Source: an uncultured Pseudomonadota bacterium
GTDB taxonomy: Bacteria > Myxococcota_A > UBA796 > SXON01
NCBI GenBank assembly: GCA_903885375.1
Contig: CAISIK010000175.1
Span: 1-64,000, forward strand
Direction of reading: 5' to 3'
DNA: 64,000 nt
The notes beneath the pieces are model-generated. The model had not been told where the DNA came from. It saw nothing but the letters and a program-made list of their open reading frames with translations, and did not search any database. Shown here one piece after another: positions 1 through 8,959 of the stretch; position 1 is the first letter of the stretch, and each line of letters starts with the position of its first letter. Both the position numbers and the translations under genes were made by a program.

Positions 1-2
1 CC

Positions 3-65
3 GGCGAGGGCATCGCGCCGGGCTCCACCGACGGCCTCTACTTCGCGGCAGGCTCCTCGTTCTGA
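3..65 (+). CDS. 3' end of an unrecognised protein-coding gene
   Basis: Only the last 20 codons and a TGA stop are inside the window. The frame ends in Gly-Leu-Tyr-Phe-Ala-Ala-Gly and then a short Ser-Phe tail. This is weakly reminiscent of the end of TIGR03118-type secreted repeat proteins, which finish with a similar LYF.AG motif, but 20 residues are too few to decide. The first 38 bases recur almost exactly at 8922-8959, so this gene end has been copied or is the source of a relic. Confidence 0.4.
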   Translation, partial: GEGIAPGSTDGLYFAAGSSF

Positions 66-262
66 CCGGAGGCGTGGGGTTGGGCAACGCGGCGCGACCG
101 GCAGCGTTGGGGCGAAAGGGGCAGGACCGCGTTGCGGCGCTGAGCGAGCTCCGCTGGGGAACGGGCTGCAGGGCGGACTGACCACCCACTCGCTCCATGC
201 GATCGTGGACGCGACCGGCGAGACCCATCGCCTCGCGATACGGTGCGCGGCGCCTCCCCACC

Positions 263-1672
263 ATGACGTTCATCCAGACCGAGTTTCTCTGGTTCTTTGC
301 GATCGTATTCACGGTCTACTGGTCGATTCCGAGCCGTGCCATCCAGAACCTGTGGCTCGGTCTCGTTTCGGCCGTGTTCTACGGGTGGGTGCACCCGTGG
401 TTCTTGATCCTCCTGTATGTGTCCGCGATCGTCGATTATTTCTCGGCGATCGCGATGGAGCGATGGTGGCACCGGCGGGGGCGCATCCTCTTCGTGAGCC
501 TGGCCACGAACCTCGTGATCCTCGGGTACTTCAAGTACTTCGACTTCTTCATCGTGAACATCGCGGCGGCGTTCGATGCCCTCGGGGTGCACCACACCCT
601 GATGCCGCTCGGAATCCTGCTTCCGCCAGGAATCTCCTTCTATACGTTCCAATCGATGGCCTACTCGATCGACGTGTTCCGCGGCGAAATCAAGCCCCGG
701 AAAAACCTCCTCGATTACATGATCGCGGTCTCCCTGTTTCCCCACCTCGTCGCGGGCCCAGTACAGCGTGCGGGAAACCTGCTGCTCCAGGCCGAGACGA
801 ACCGCCGCTTCGACCTGCAGATGATCCGCAGCGGCTTCGCGCTCGCGATGTGGGGCGCGTTCAAGAAGGTCGTCGTGGCCGATACGGTCGCCCCGTATGT
901 GGACAAGGTGTTCGCGCTCAAGGACGTGTCCGGGCCGCTGGTGTACGCCGCCACCCTCGGCTTCGCCGTGCAGATCCTGGCGGACTTCTCGGGGTACACC
1001 GACGTGGCGCGGGGCGTTGCGCGGATGATCGGCTTCGAACTTGTGGAGAACTTCAAGAACCCGTACATGGCCACCAACCCGTCGGACTTCTGGCGCCGCT
1101 GGCACGTGTCGTTCTCCACCTGGATCAAGGACTACCTCTACATCCCGTTTGGTGGGAACACGGGGGGCTTCTGGAAGCAGACACGGGCGACCACCTTCGC
1201 GATGCTGCTATCGGGGCTGTGGCACGGGGCGAGCTGGAATTTCGTCATCTGGGGCGGGTACCACGCGGTGATCCTCACGGGATATCGACTGGTGACGCCG
1301 AATATCCCTGGAGTGCTCAAGACGCAGGTCTGGTCGCACGCGGCCTCGGTCGTGATCATGTTCGCTTTCACCTGCTTCGGGTGGTTGCTGTTCCGCGAGA
1401 TGGACAGCGCTGCGCTGTGGTCCCACCTCACGAAGTCGCCGTTCGAGGCCCCGCACAATCAGCTTGTCGCCTCGGTTGCCCTGCTCGCAATCACCGGCGC
1501 GTGCTCGGTGCCGCTGATCCTTGGCATGTGGATTCAGAAACGGGTCATTCCGCGCATTCAGCACTCCGAGTGGTACCTCCCGTTGCAAGCAACCACCTGG
1601 GCGTTCTTCGCGGTGTGCCTCTTCGTTTTCGTCCGGATGAGCGCGATGGACTTCATTTATTTCCAGTTTTGA
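263..1672 (+). CDS. MBOAT-family O-acyltransferase (AlgI-like)
   Basis: A 469-residue polytopic membrane protein of the membrane-bound O-acyltransferase family, which transfers acetyl groups across the membrane onto extracytoplasmic polysaccharide (AlgI, DltB and PatA are relatives). The hallmark residues are visible: the invariant His is in a LWHGAS motif at residue 321, close to its place in AlgI, and an upstream FWRRWHVSFS motif carries His281. Hydrophobic segments run through the whole length. I start at the ATG at 263 because it leads straight into a membrane-type N-terminus; a GTG-like extension from 197 would add 22 basic residues. The gene downstream is an SGNH protein, the usual partner of AlgI-type acyltransferases. 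The polysaccharide acceptor cannot be told from the sequence. Confidence 0.9.
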   Translation: MTFIQTEFLWFFAIVFTVYWSIPSRAIQNLWLGLVSAVFYGWVHPWFLILLYVSAIVDYFSAIAMERWWHRRGRILFVSLATNLVILGYFKYFDFFIVNIAAAFDALGVHHTLMPLGILLPPGISFYTFQSMAYSIDVFRGEIKPRKNLLDYMIAVSLFPHLVAGPVQRAGNLLLQAETNRRFDLQMIRSGFALAMWGAFKKVVVADTVAPYVDKVFALKDVSGPLVYAATLGFAVQILADFSGYTDVARGVARMIGFELVENFKNPYMATNPSDFWRRWHVSFSTWIKDYLYIPFGGNTGGFWKQTRATTFAMLLSGLWHGASWNFVIWGGYHAVILTGYRLVTPNIPGVLKTQVWSHAASVVIMFAFTCFGWLLFREMDSAALWSHLTKSPFEAPHNQLVASVALLAITGACSVPLILGMWIQKRVIPRIQHSEWYLPLQATTWAFFAVCLFVFVRMSAMDFIYFQF

Positions 1673-1890
1673 ATTCCTGAACAGGGTGCAACAGCGAAAT
1701 AGCCGCAGTGCGCGATCCAGCGTCCTGCGTCTCCCGCGGTCACGGCACGCATGGCCGCGTCGATACATCCGGCGGGCGGTTGGGCACGGGTTGGAACGCA
1801 CGGGCCCGAGGTTGACGGCGATTCGCGCGGGAGCTATTCGACCGCCGCGAGGAGACCACCCTGGGTTCCGCTTCTCTCCCGATCTCTCGA

Positions 1891-4284
1891 GTGTTGGCCG
1901 TTCTCCTCCCGCTCGCGGTGGTCGGGTCGGCGGTGCATTGGCTGGGGGCGGTTGAGGAGCGCCCGGTGTCCGAGGCTGCGCGCGTGGCGGACGAGGCGCT
2001 CGCCGCCTCCCCTCCGGGCATCGTCCTCATCGGCAACTCCAAAGCGCGGACGGACTTCGACCCGATCGGGTTCGGGTCGGCGCTCACCTACGCGAGACCC
2101 GTCCTCAACTTCCAGGTGCACGCGTCCTCTGCACCGGCCTGGTACGCGTTCCTGGAGCAGCGCGTGTACGCCGGTGGACACCAGCCAGAGTTGATCCTCA
2201 TCTATGGCTCGCTGGCAGGGATGTTGGCCACGGACGTCGCAGCCGGGTGGGATCGCGCGCGCTTGGAGGACCTCGTCAGCTTCCCGAGCGCGGTGCTGGA
2301 AACGAAGGTGTACGGCGGTGAGGCGAGCGGGCTGCTCTCCCGCGCCCGCCAGCGCGGCACGGCGCTTCGCACCTCGCTGCTCGACACGGTGCGGGACGCC
2401 GCCGTGGGTGTGCTCCTGGCCTCGCCAACGGGGGCCGGGCGCCTGTCCGACGGCGCCGCGCTGGCCGCGCCTGCCCTGGACGCCGTGTTCGGCGAGAAGG
2501 CCGAGCTACGAAGTGTCCGGGCCGCTCGGGCGGTCCCGGTGGTCGAGGAGGAGGTCGCGCGCGCGAGCGAGCGCAGCAACGCCCCGGAGGCCACCCTGCT
2601 CCCCGATCTCGTCGCGATCGCCACCGCGCACGGCGCGCGGATCGTGTTCGTACGTGAGCCCTTGCCCGCCGGCACCCGGCACCTCGACTTCGTTCCGCCG
2701 GAACAGGAGAAGGCAGCCCTTGAGCTGATCAATCACATGGGGGCCGGCTGGATCGATCTGCGTGGGCTATCGCTGCCCGCCGACGCCTGGAACGACGATC
2801 TCCACATGTCGAAGTCCGGCCGGGCGGTGGTCACCCAGGCGCTCGCGGACGCGCTCCTCGAAGCCGACGTCCTTGGGGGGGGGGCGCTGCCGCCCGCCCG
2901 GGCCCCGGTGGCGCCAACGTCGGTCAAACGGGAGGGCAGCGTGGCCCCGCTCAACGTGGAGCGCCCGGTGCGTGTGGAGACCGTTCCCTGCGAGTGGAGC
3001 ATCGGAGCGTCCTCCCTCGCGGCCGTTGCCGACGACACGCTCGTGGGCCGCGGATTCGGCCACGTGAGCCCGGTGGTCGTCAGCGAAGGCGGTGTGCCGC
3101 TGGCTGCTCATGCGAAGGTCGTCGGCTTCGGCCAGACCTGCTCGGGAAGCACGATTCACAAGGCGGGGCTCGTCCTCGCCTCGCCAGGAACCGAAACGAG
3201 CACGCCCGTCCTCGATGTGCGGCTGTCCGAGGAGCTTCCCCTCACGACGGGCGTCGATCAGCCGACGTGGTGGGTGTACCCGGGCACGAGTGTCGTGCTC
3301 ACCTTCGACACGCCATGGGATCGCGGAGCGTTCGCCACCTCGCTCCGCGCGAGGGTGCTCGGCGGCGGCACAGCTACGCTATCGGCGGCCGGGGTGAGCG
3401 TGCCCCTGACCGCGACGGGGCGTACGTGGACCGCGAAAGTGGAGGGCGTTTCGCCAGCTGTACCCTGGACCATCTCCGTTCGTGCCGATGCGAACGCCTG
3501 GGTGGTCATCGACCAACTCTCGGTTGGCGCAGAGGATCCCGCCGACCTCATCGGCAGTCCGCTCACGCCGGTTGACGTCCTGCCCTACGCCGCGAGCACC
3601 CGCACCCAACCGCCAGAGACGATCTGGACCGGCCGCCCCCAACCTGCCACCGGAGGCGTTCGACAGGTGGCGATGCCGGGGACTGCGCAGGTGGACAGCG
3701 TCGCCACTGCGGAGAGGCTTGGGCGCGCGTGCTCACCGCTACTGCTCGGCCTCGGCGGTGCGTCGCCGACCCGGGTTGCGGCTCAGGGCGCCACCTCCGC
3801 CTCACTCGCGGCCGGGAAGCCGGGGTATGCGCACGTGGGCAATGCGCTGCTGGTGGGGACGAACGTCGCCGCGACCGATGACTGGCAGGTGATGCTCGAC
3901 CCACGGCGGCGCTGCGGTCGGGCGATCTGGCTCTACCCAGGCGAGCCCCTCGCGGTGTCGCCGAAGCGTGATCGGTTCGAGCGCCAGCAGCTCGGCGTCG
4001 ACGAGATGGAAGTGACCGGCGCTGGCTTCGGGGCCGACCCCGCGGGCAGCACTACCGTGGCCGTGATCCTGCGTCGCCGGGGCGGGAACCGGGAAGAGCT
4101 CTCGCGCGCGGAGGTGTCGCTCCCCAACGCAGGCGAACCGGTTCGGCGTGTCGTCCGCCTTGAGCCGCCCCTCCCGGCCGGCACCGTCGTGGATGTGGAG
4201 ATGGCGGCGACGGACCCGCAGGCCTTCGTCTACCTCGGCAAGGCGATCCTGCGTGAGTCCGAGGGTGGTGGAGGGGTTCCGTAA
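1891..4284 (+). CDS. membrane-anchored SGNH/AlgJ-like protein with duplicated C-terminal domain
   Basis: 797 residues. An N-terminal hydrophobic segment (residues 2-20) anchors an SGNH/GDSL-type domain of about 300 residues: block I is IGNSK with the nucleophile candidate Ser50, and block V is DDLH with Asp302 and His305. The C-terminal 430 residues are beta-rich and look like two related domains of roughly 200 residues (about 360-560 and 600-797). Each has a Cys pair and a W/L-x-YPG motif, so an internal duplication is likely; a carbohydrate-binding role is only inferred. The GTG at 1891 is the only usual start near the hydrophobic segment, since the frame upstream has no ATG before a stop at 1813. 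It follows the MBOAT gene by 218 bases on the same strand, as in alginate-type O-acetylation modules. Confidence 0.8.
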   Translation: MLAVLLPLAVVGSAVHWLGAVEERPVSEAARVADEALAASPPGIVLIGNSKARTDFDPIGFGSALTYARPVLNFQVHASSAPAWYAFLEQRVYAGGHQPELILIYGSLAGMLATDVAAGWDRARLEDLVSFPSAVLETKVYGGEASGLLSRARQRGTALRTSLLDTVRDAAVGVLLASPTGAGRLSDGAALAAPALDAVFGEKAELRSVRAARAVPVVEEEVARASERSNAPEATLLPDLVAIATAHGARIVFVREPLPAGTRHLDFVPPEQEKAALELINHMGAGWIDLRGLSLPADAWNDDLHMSKSGRAVVTQALADALLEADVLGGGALPPARAPVAPTSVKREGSVAPLNVERPVRVETVPCEWSIGASSLAAVADDTLVGRGFGHVSPVVVSEGGVPLAAHAKVVGFGQTCSGSTIHKAGLVLASPGTETSTPVLDVRLSEELPLTTGVDQPTWWVYPGTSVVLTFDTPWDRGAFATSLRARVLGGGTATLSAAGVSVPLTATGRTWTAKVEGVSPAVPWTISVRADANAWVVIDQLSVGAEDPADLIGSPLTPVDVLPYAASTRTQPPETIWTGRPQPATGGVRQVAMPGTAQVDSVATAERLGRACSPLLLGLGGASPTRVAAQGATSASLAAGKPGYAHVGNALLVGTNVAATDDWQVMLDPRRRCGRAIWLYPGEPLAVSPKRDRFERQQLGVDEMEVTGAGFGADPAGSTTVAVILRRRGGNREELSRAEVSLPNAGEPVRRVVRLEPPLPAGTVVDVEMAATDPQAFVYLGKAILRESEGGGGVP

Positions 4285-4305
4285 GTCCCGGCCGCCCGCG
4301 GCCGC

Positions 4306-4522
4306 ATGTCGTCACGGAACCAGCGCGGTACGAAGCGGGGCCGCCACACGCTGCCGGACGACGATCTGAAGTGCTACGCGGCGCCTGGCTGGCAGGTCAT
4401 GGGCGGGGGGGGGGCTCGAGCTGACCGCGGCGACGGCCGTGGCGATCGCGCTGAACGAAGCTGGGATCGACGGACGAACGCGCGCGGCGACCCCTGAAGC
4501 GGGGCGCGTGGGGGAGCCCTGA
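4306..4522 (+). pseudogene. small gene interrupted by a one-base shift in a G10 tract
   Basis: An ATG at 4306 opens a hydrophilic basic stretch with a PDDDLKCYAAPGWQ motif, then reaches a run of ten G at 4405-4414. If the run had nine G, the frame would continue into an amphipathic Ala-rich helix (ELTAATAVAIALNEAGIDG) and stop at 4520-4522, giving about 71 residues. As written it continues out of frame to a stop at 4497. The coding look on both sides of the tract suggests one gene with a sequencing error, a frameshift mutation or a slippery tract. I do not recognise the product. Confidence 0.4.
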
Positions 4523-4677
4523 TCGACGGTGGGGGTGGCGAACACCCCCACATTGGCGGACGTAGCGCGGTCGGACAGGGGGGGGGCGGCCAGGAACACG
4601 ATCGCAGGGGCGGCCCGGCAGCGCACGGGGTCGCCTCGCCCGGAGCACCCCCACCGCCGAAAGTGGTAGGCTCCACC

Positions 4678-6780
4678 ATGTTCTTCGCACCCGCGCTGTT
4701 GTCGTTCCTCGCCTGCCGCTCGGCGCCTGGGGCGGACGTGCCCCCTCCCCGTGAAACGGGCCGCCTCCCCGACGACACAGCAGGCACCGACGACCCAGCG
4801 GACACCGGCGCTCCCCCTGACACCGGCGACACCACGGCGCCCGGGCTCCCCGTCGTGCTCGGCGTCTGGCCCGCGCAGGCAGACCCGGTGGGGGGCGGCG
4901 GCGCCATCACCGTGGAGGTGAGCGACGCCACCGACATTCGGAGCGCGCAGCTCGGCGGCGCGTCGCTCGCCAGCCTCACGTTGCTCGACGCCACGCATGT
5001 CTCCGGAGTCCCGCAGGCGCACGAGGCGGGGGAGGTGGAGCTGCGCGTGGAGGGCGCGAACGGGTGGAGCGAGCCGGTGGCGTTCGAGTACTGGTCGCCG
5101 CAGCAGATGCCGGCGCTCAGCACCTTCCTCGACGCAGCGCGCGGGATCGAGCTGGCCAGCGACGGCTCCGTCTCGGCGTGGGTAGACCAGAGCCCGGAGG
5201 CCCGCCGCTTCGAGGCGGTATCCGGCGCGGCGCCCACCTGGGCGGAGGCGCAGTTCGGCACGATGCCGGGCCTCACCTTCGTGCCCACCGACGCGTTGCG
5301 GCTCGCGGCCCCGGTGTCCCTCGCCGACGCCGGCACCAGCGCCTTCGCCGTGGTGCGTTGGACCGCCACCACCACCACCGACCCCACCGGCAATGGCGGC
5401 AACGTGCCGCTCACGCTCATCGGCGACTCCGTGAGCGCCTATGGCTCCTTCGGCGCTCGCGGCGGCGAGATCGAGTCCAACCACTACGGCGGCAACCCCT
5501 ACGGCGTGCGCGGCGGCAGCGACCTCAACGACGGTACCGCCCGCCTCATCGGCGCGGCGTACGACACCTTCACCGCCACGCGCATCTACGTGGGCAACGC
5601 CCAGACCGCGCCGGACGACATCTCCGCCCCCTTCATCGGCAGCAACACCTACGACACCATCGGCGCCGGCTGGCCGCTCGCCGACGGCTGGGATGGCCAC
5701 GTCGCCGCCGTCGTCATCACCGGCGGCGTGATGGCCGACTCCGACCGCGCCCGGCTCGACCGCTGGGCGGAACAACGATGGGGCACGCCGACCTCCGCGC
5801 CGCTCGACGGCTGGACCCGCGCAGAGACGACGCGCATGCCCACCGCCCCGGATGAATGGTACCCCCGTGACGGCGCGCAGATGGTCGTGCTCGACACCGG
5901 CCGCGTGCTCGCGATCGGCGGCTGGAGCCCCTACGACCCGTGGGGCGACCGCACCACGAACGAGGTGTGGGCCAGCGACGACAGCGGCGCCACGTGGTTC
6001 CTCCTGCTCGCGCACGACCCCGATCCGCCGCTGAGCGGCCTCGGCGCCCGCTTCAAGCGGGGCCACACCGTCGGTGTCGCCGGGTGGAACGGGACAGCCG
6101 TGGTGATCGGCACCGACCCGATGACCCCGCCCTACCTGGGCGAGGTGTGGCATGCCTCCGACAACGGCGCCACCTGGACGCTCGTCGGCAACGACGCGCC
6201 GAGTGAGGGCCGCAGCCTCTTCATGCTCGGCACGCTGGGCAGCGACCTGTACCTGATGGGAGGCCAGGAGAACATCTACACCCCGGACACCGGCATCGCC
6301 GACCTCTGGCGCTCCTCCGACGGCGGCGTGACCTGGGAGGAGGCGCCGACCCCGCCGTGGGACGCTCGCGGCATGGTGTACCGGCCGGTGGAGGCCGACG
6401 GCAAGCTCTACATCGTGGGCGGCGGCCTCTACGGCGACCCCACCGTCGTCACCTTCAACGGCGTGTACACCTTCGACGGCACCGATTGGGAGACCGTGCT
6501 CGACGACGGCCACACCCAATTCGAGGCCACCCAGTACAACGCGCTCACGGCGCTCAACGGCCGCTTGTGGCTGTTCAACGGCGTCACGGACGCCTCCGTG
6601 GAGCTCTCCCGGGCGCTCTACTCCGACGATGGCGGCCGCACCTGGCAAGAACATCCCGGCGGCTCTGGCGGCTACCCGTCGCACGCCGACAACGTCGTTG
6701 CGCTGAGCGACCGCATCCTCCGCATCTCCGGCAGCCTCAACCAGAACATGGTCTACACTTGGTGGCCGCCGGCCCCTTGA
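4678..6780 (+). CDS. lipoprotein with TIG-like, LamG-like and BNR repeat regions
   Basis: A 700-residue predicted surface lipoprotein. The start at 4678 puts the lipobox LSFLAC with Cys13 after a short hydrophobic segment; a start at 4663 would only add five residues. A Thr/Asp/Gly-rich linker follows, then an IPT/TIG-like domain (about 60-140), a concanavalin/LamG-like region (about 145-385) with a WVDQS motif, and a C-terminal propeller (about 385-690). The propeller has at least four Asp-box style motifs of the form S-D-x-G-x-T-W. Asp boxes occur in sialidases and in many non-enzymatic propellers; the catalytic Arg triad of sialidases is not evident, so enzymatic activity is not claimed. 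Confidence 0.75.
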   Translation: MFFAPALLSFLACRSAPGADVPPPRETGRLPDDTAGTDDPADTGAPPDTGDTTAPGLPVVLGVWPAQADPVGGGGAITVEVSDATDIRSAQLGGASLASLTLLDATHVSGVPQAHEAGEVELRVEGANGWSEPVAFEYWSPQQMPALSTFLDAARGIELASDGSVSAWVDQSPEARRFEAVSGAAPTWAEAQFGTMPGLTFVPTDALRLAAPVSLADAGTSAFAVVRWTATTTTDPTGNGGNVPLTLIGDSVSAYGSFGARGGEIESNHYGGNPYGVRGGSDLNDGTARLIGAAYDTFTATRIYVGNAQTAPDDISAPFIGSNTYDTIGAGWPLADGWDGHVAAVVITGGVMADSDRARLDRWAEQRWGTPTSAPLDGWTRAETTRMPTAPDEWYPRDGAQMVVLDTGRVLAIGGWSPYDPWGDRTTNEVWASDDSGATWFLLLAHDPDPPLSGLGARFKRGHTVGVAGWNGTAVVIGTDPMTPPYLGEVWHASDNGATWTLVGNDAPSEGRSLFMLGTLGSDLYLMGGQENIYTPDTGIADLWRSSDGGVTWEEAPTPPWDARGMVYRPVEADGKLYIVGGGLYGDPTVVTFNGVYTFDGTDWETVLDDGHTQFEATQYNALTALNGRLWLFNGVTDASVELSRALYSDDGGRTWQEHPGGSGGYPSHADNVVALSDRILRISGSLNQNMVYTWWPPAP

Positions 6781-7310
6781 GTTGGGGCGCTGCGCTCGCT
6801 CGACGGTACCAACGTTGTCCGCATCGAGCGCGCACGGTCGGCCAGAAGCCCCGGGCGGCGGCATTGAGCGGGGGCCGCTTCGCCCGGACGGCCCGGTGAC
6901 ACGGGCGGGCTTGTCGACACCGCCCAGGGCACAGTGCGGCTCGGCAGGGCGTGGGCGATGCGCCCTGCCGGACCCTGGCCTCGGCCTGGAACCGCTCGAC
7001 CCGCAGCCCAGACTGGACGCTGGGCGTCAGCAAGCGCGGCTCGCGGAGGTCCTCGCAGAGCCGCACCCGGCCCTCGCCCGACGCGGTGCTCCGTGCGGTG
7101 ACGCCCCCCGCATCCGACAGCCGCGGCGCCCATCGAAGGGACAAGCCGAGCCCGGTGAGCGCCTCGTGGGCGCTGTCGATCCGCACCAGCAACCCGATCG
7201 GCGCTTCCATGGCGACCCGCTCGAGCACTGCAGTGGCGGCCCGCCGGCGTACACCCGCTCCGGCGCCTGACGCGAGTCACCCATCCGGACTTGTCCCGAC
7301 GCGGCAAAGA
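6781..7310. other. 530-base stretch without a confident gene
   Basis: No frame gives a convincing complete protein. The most protein-like reading is on the minus strand from about 7270 to 6930, where an uninterrupted stretch contains LLVRIDSAHEALTGLGLSL and RVRLCEDLREPRLL before degenerating into Arg/Cys-rich sequence. It has no recognised family and no good start, and could be a decayed gene fragment. The stretch separates the BNR lipoprotein from the convergent histidine kinase gene. Confidence 0.4.
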
Positions 7311-8480
7311 CTATTTCACCCCGGCGACGTCGTTGGGCGGCTCTGGCCGCACGCTTCTTGGCAGGTGAATCGTGAACGTGGTGCCTTTCGCTGCTGACGA
7401 CTCGACGTCAATTGTCCCCCCGTGGGCCGCCACGATCCTCTCGGCTATATAGAGACCGAGGCCCAGATTGGTGGTTGGAGCAGCCGGTTTGTCGCCCCCG
7501 ATGCGGCGCATTGGATCAAATATCTTGTTCAACTCATTGCGGGGGATGACGGGTCCCAGATTCTGAACCGCCAATGCAACTTCCTCAGCGTGGCCACGCA
7601 TCGTGACGTTGATGGGAGTCGTTTCCGAACCGTACTGGACGGCATTGCCAATCAGGTTCGAAAGGGCTTGGCCTACACGGCCTCCGTCCCAATGCCCTTG
7701 AAGCTCGCCAGTCGCTTCGAATGTCAAAACACGCTTCGGATGCGACGCGGCTATTTCGTCGATCGTGCTTCGCGCGACCCGCCCGATATCCACATCGGCA
7801 CGGACAATCGGGATGCCTCCCCCCAATCGGCTTCGCGTCAAATCCAGAAGATCGCCGAGCAGCACAAGCATGCGCTCACCGCTGTCCAAAATATGGGACG
7901 CGCCCTCGCGAAGAGTCCCAGGAAGCGCTTCGGCCTGCACCATGACGTCCGCCCATCCAATGATGGCGCCGAGCGGGGTACGGAGGTCATGTGACATCAT
8001 GCCGAGAAACATCTCCCTCGAATGATCAACATTCCGCGTGAAGCGCAAGACGGATTCAGCCAAGCTCTGATCGATCGACTCGTTGAACCGAATGAGATCC
8101 TCGAGGTCCTTGGCAGCCAGTTCCCCCGCTGTGGCAACCCAGAGGCGAGTGACCGTAGCGCGCAACGCACGGTATTCTGAAACCATTTCAATCACGTTGA
8201 AGCCGCTCTCTGCTCGACCAACACCGTGCGCCTCAGCTGCGGTGTCGGGAGTTGCGGACTCCGGGTCTGCATCGCGCTTTCCCTCGGACTTGGCAACTTG
8301 CTCCGATTTGCTCTGGGCGGTATTCAAGTCCGCTGCGATTACAGCGAGCATCTCGGATGCGTGATCACGAAGCTCGGCGATGTCCATTGCATCTGCATTG
8401 GCATGGCGGGTTCGGGCAAACGTGACCCATTCCGACAGGATCTGTTCGCGGTGGCTCACAAGGAATTTCGACAACCGCAT
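7311..8480 (-). CDS. sensor histidine kinase with RsbRD-type N-terminal domain
   Basis: 389 residues, no membrane segment, so probably cytosolic. Residues 1-150 resemble the RsbRD N-terminal (stressosome co-antagonist) domain, including ILSEWVTFART and an ELRDHASEML stretch. Then comes a HisKA dimerisation domain with the H box MMSHDLRTPLG (His164), and a HATPase_c domain with the N box LSNLIGNAVQYG and a G box LGLGLYIAERIV. All kinase hallmarks are present, so phosphorelay activity is plausible. No response regulator lies next to it, so it is an orphan kinase. Its codon use is clearly less GC-biased than its neighbours, and it is bounded by gene-poor sequence on both sides, which suggests relatively recent acquisition. 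Confidence 0.88.
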   Translation of the reverse strand: MRLSKFLVSHREQILSEWVTFARTRHANADAMDIAELRDHASEMLAVIAADLNTAQSKSEQVAKSEGKRDADPESATPDTAAEAHGVGRAESGFNVIEMVSEYRALRATVTRLWVATAGELAAKDLEDLIRFNESIDQSLAESVLRFTRNVDHSREMFLGMMSHDLRTPLGAIIGWADVMVQAEALPGTLREGASHILDSGERMLVLLGDLLDLTRSRLGGGIPIVRADVDIGRVARSTIDEIAASHPKRVLTFEATGELQGHWDGGRVGQALSNLIGNAVQYGSETTPINVTMRGHAEEVALAVQNLGPVIPRNELNKIFDPMRRIGGDKPAAPTTNLGLGLYIAERIVAAHGGTIDVESSAAKGTTFTIHLPRSVRPEPPNDVAGVK

Positions 8481-8957
8481 CGACTCTCCCGTCGCGCTGA
8501 TGATCAGTCATGCCGCCCGGGCCAACCGACCGGAGGCGAGGTGGTGTTTCGTGCCGAACTCGTTGACGTGAACGTCCGCCTCATCGAATCACGGATGGGC
8601 GCGCTCGCCCGAGGTGCACGATCGCAGCCTACCCCTTCGGGAGTGTTCTGTAGTCACATCCAGTCGTTCGTCAAGCTGTGACTGCAGATCAGACCGCGTC
8701 CCCTCCCCCATCATCGGCGCCCACGGCACGCCGCCGCCGAAACCCGCTCCACCAACCGCAAAACGCGCCCTGGCGCGCGTGGTGGCGGTTGGCGAAACAT
8801 CCTTTTCCAACGTCGGATTCGTCCGGAGCCAGGGAGGACAAACCCCCTGGCGGCCGGTCGTCGCGGCCGCCAGGGTGCCCGGGCATAGCGGCCGCGGAGC
8901 CGTTCGTGTTGCCTGTCCCCACCGGCGATGGCATCGCCCCGGGCTCCGCCGACGGCC
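8481..8957. other. 477-base intergenic stretch with a hairpin and a duplicated fragment
   Basis: No convincing gene in any frame. The stretch lies between the kinase start and the cyclase stop, both on the minus strand. It holds a strong GC-rich hairpin (8845-8875) and a copy (8922-8959) of the gene end found at the left edge of the window. The part next to the kinase is less GC-rich than the rest of the window, like the kinase gene itself, and probably contains the kinase promoter, though I cannot point to a good -35/-10 pair. Confidence 0.5.
8845..8875 (-). terminator. strong hairpin downstream of the cyclase gene
   Basis: Perfect 11-bp inverted repeat: CCCTGGCGGCC at 8845-8855 pairs with GGCCGCCAGGG at 8865-8875 across a 9-base loop. 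On the minus strand it lies about 80 bases after the cyclase stop and is followed by a short G4-T3 stretch, not a proper U tract. It could be an imperfect intrinsic terminator that insulates the kinase gene from cyclase transcription. Confidence 0.45.
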
Positions 8958-8959
8958 TC
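8922..8959 (+). repeat. copy of the gene end at positions 1-38
   Basis: 35 of 38 bases match positions 1-38 of the window on the same strand. The matching frame also reads Gly-Ile-Ala-Pro-Gly-Ser-x-Asp-Gly-Leu, as at the left edge. It overlaps the last two bases of the cyclase stop codon. It is probably a relic of a duplicated or truncated paralogue. Confidence 0.6.

Noticed and set aside
4312-6864. An 850-codon minus-strand frame
   Set aside because: Antisense to the BNR lipoprotein; no motif and no plausible start.
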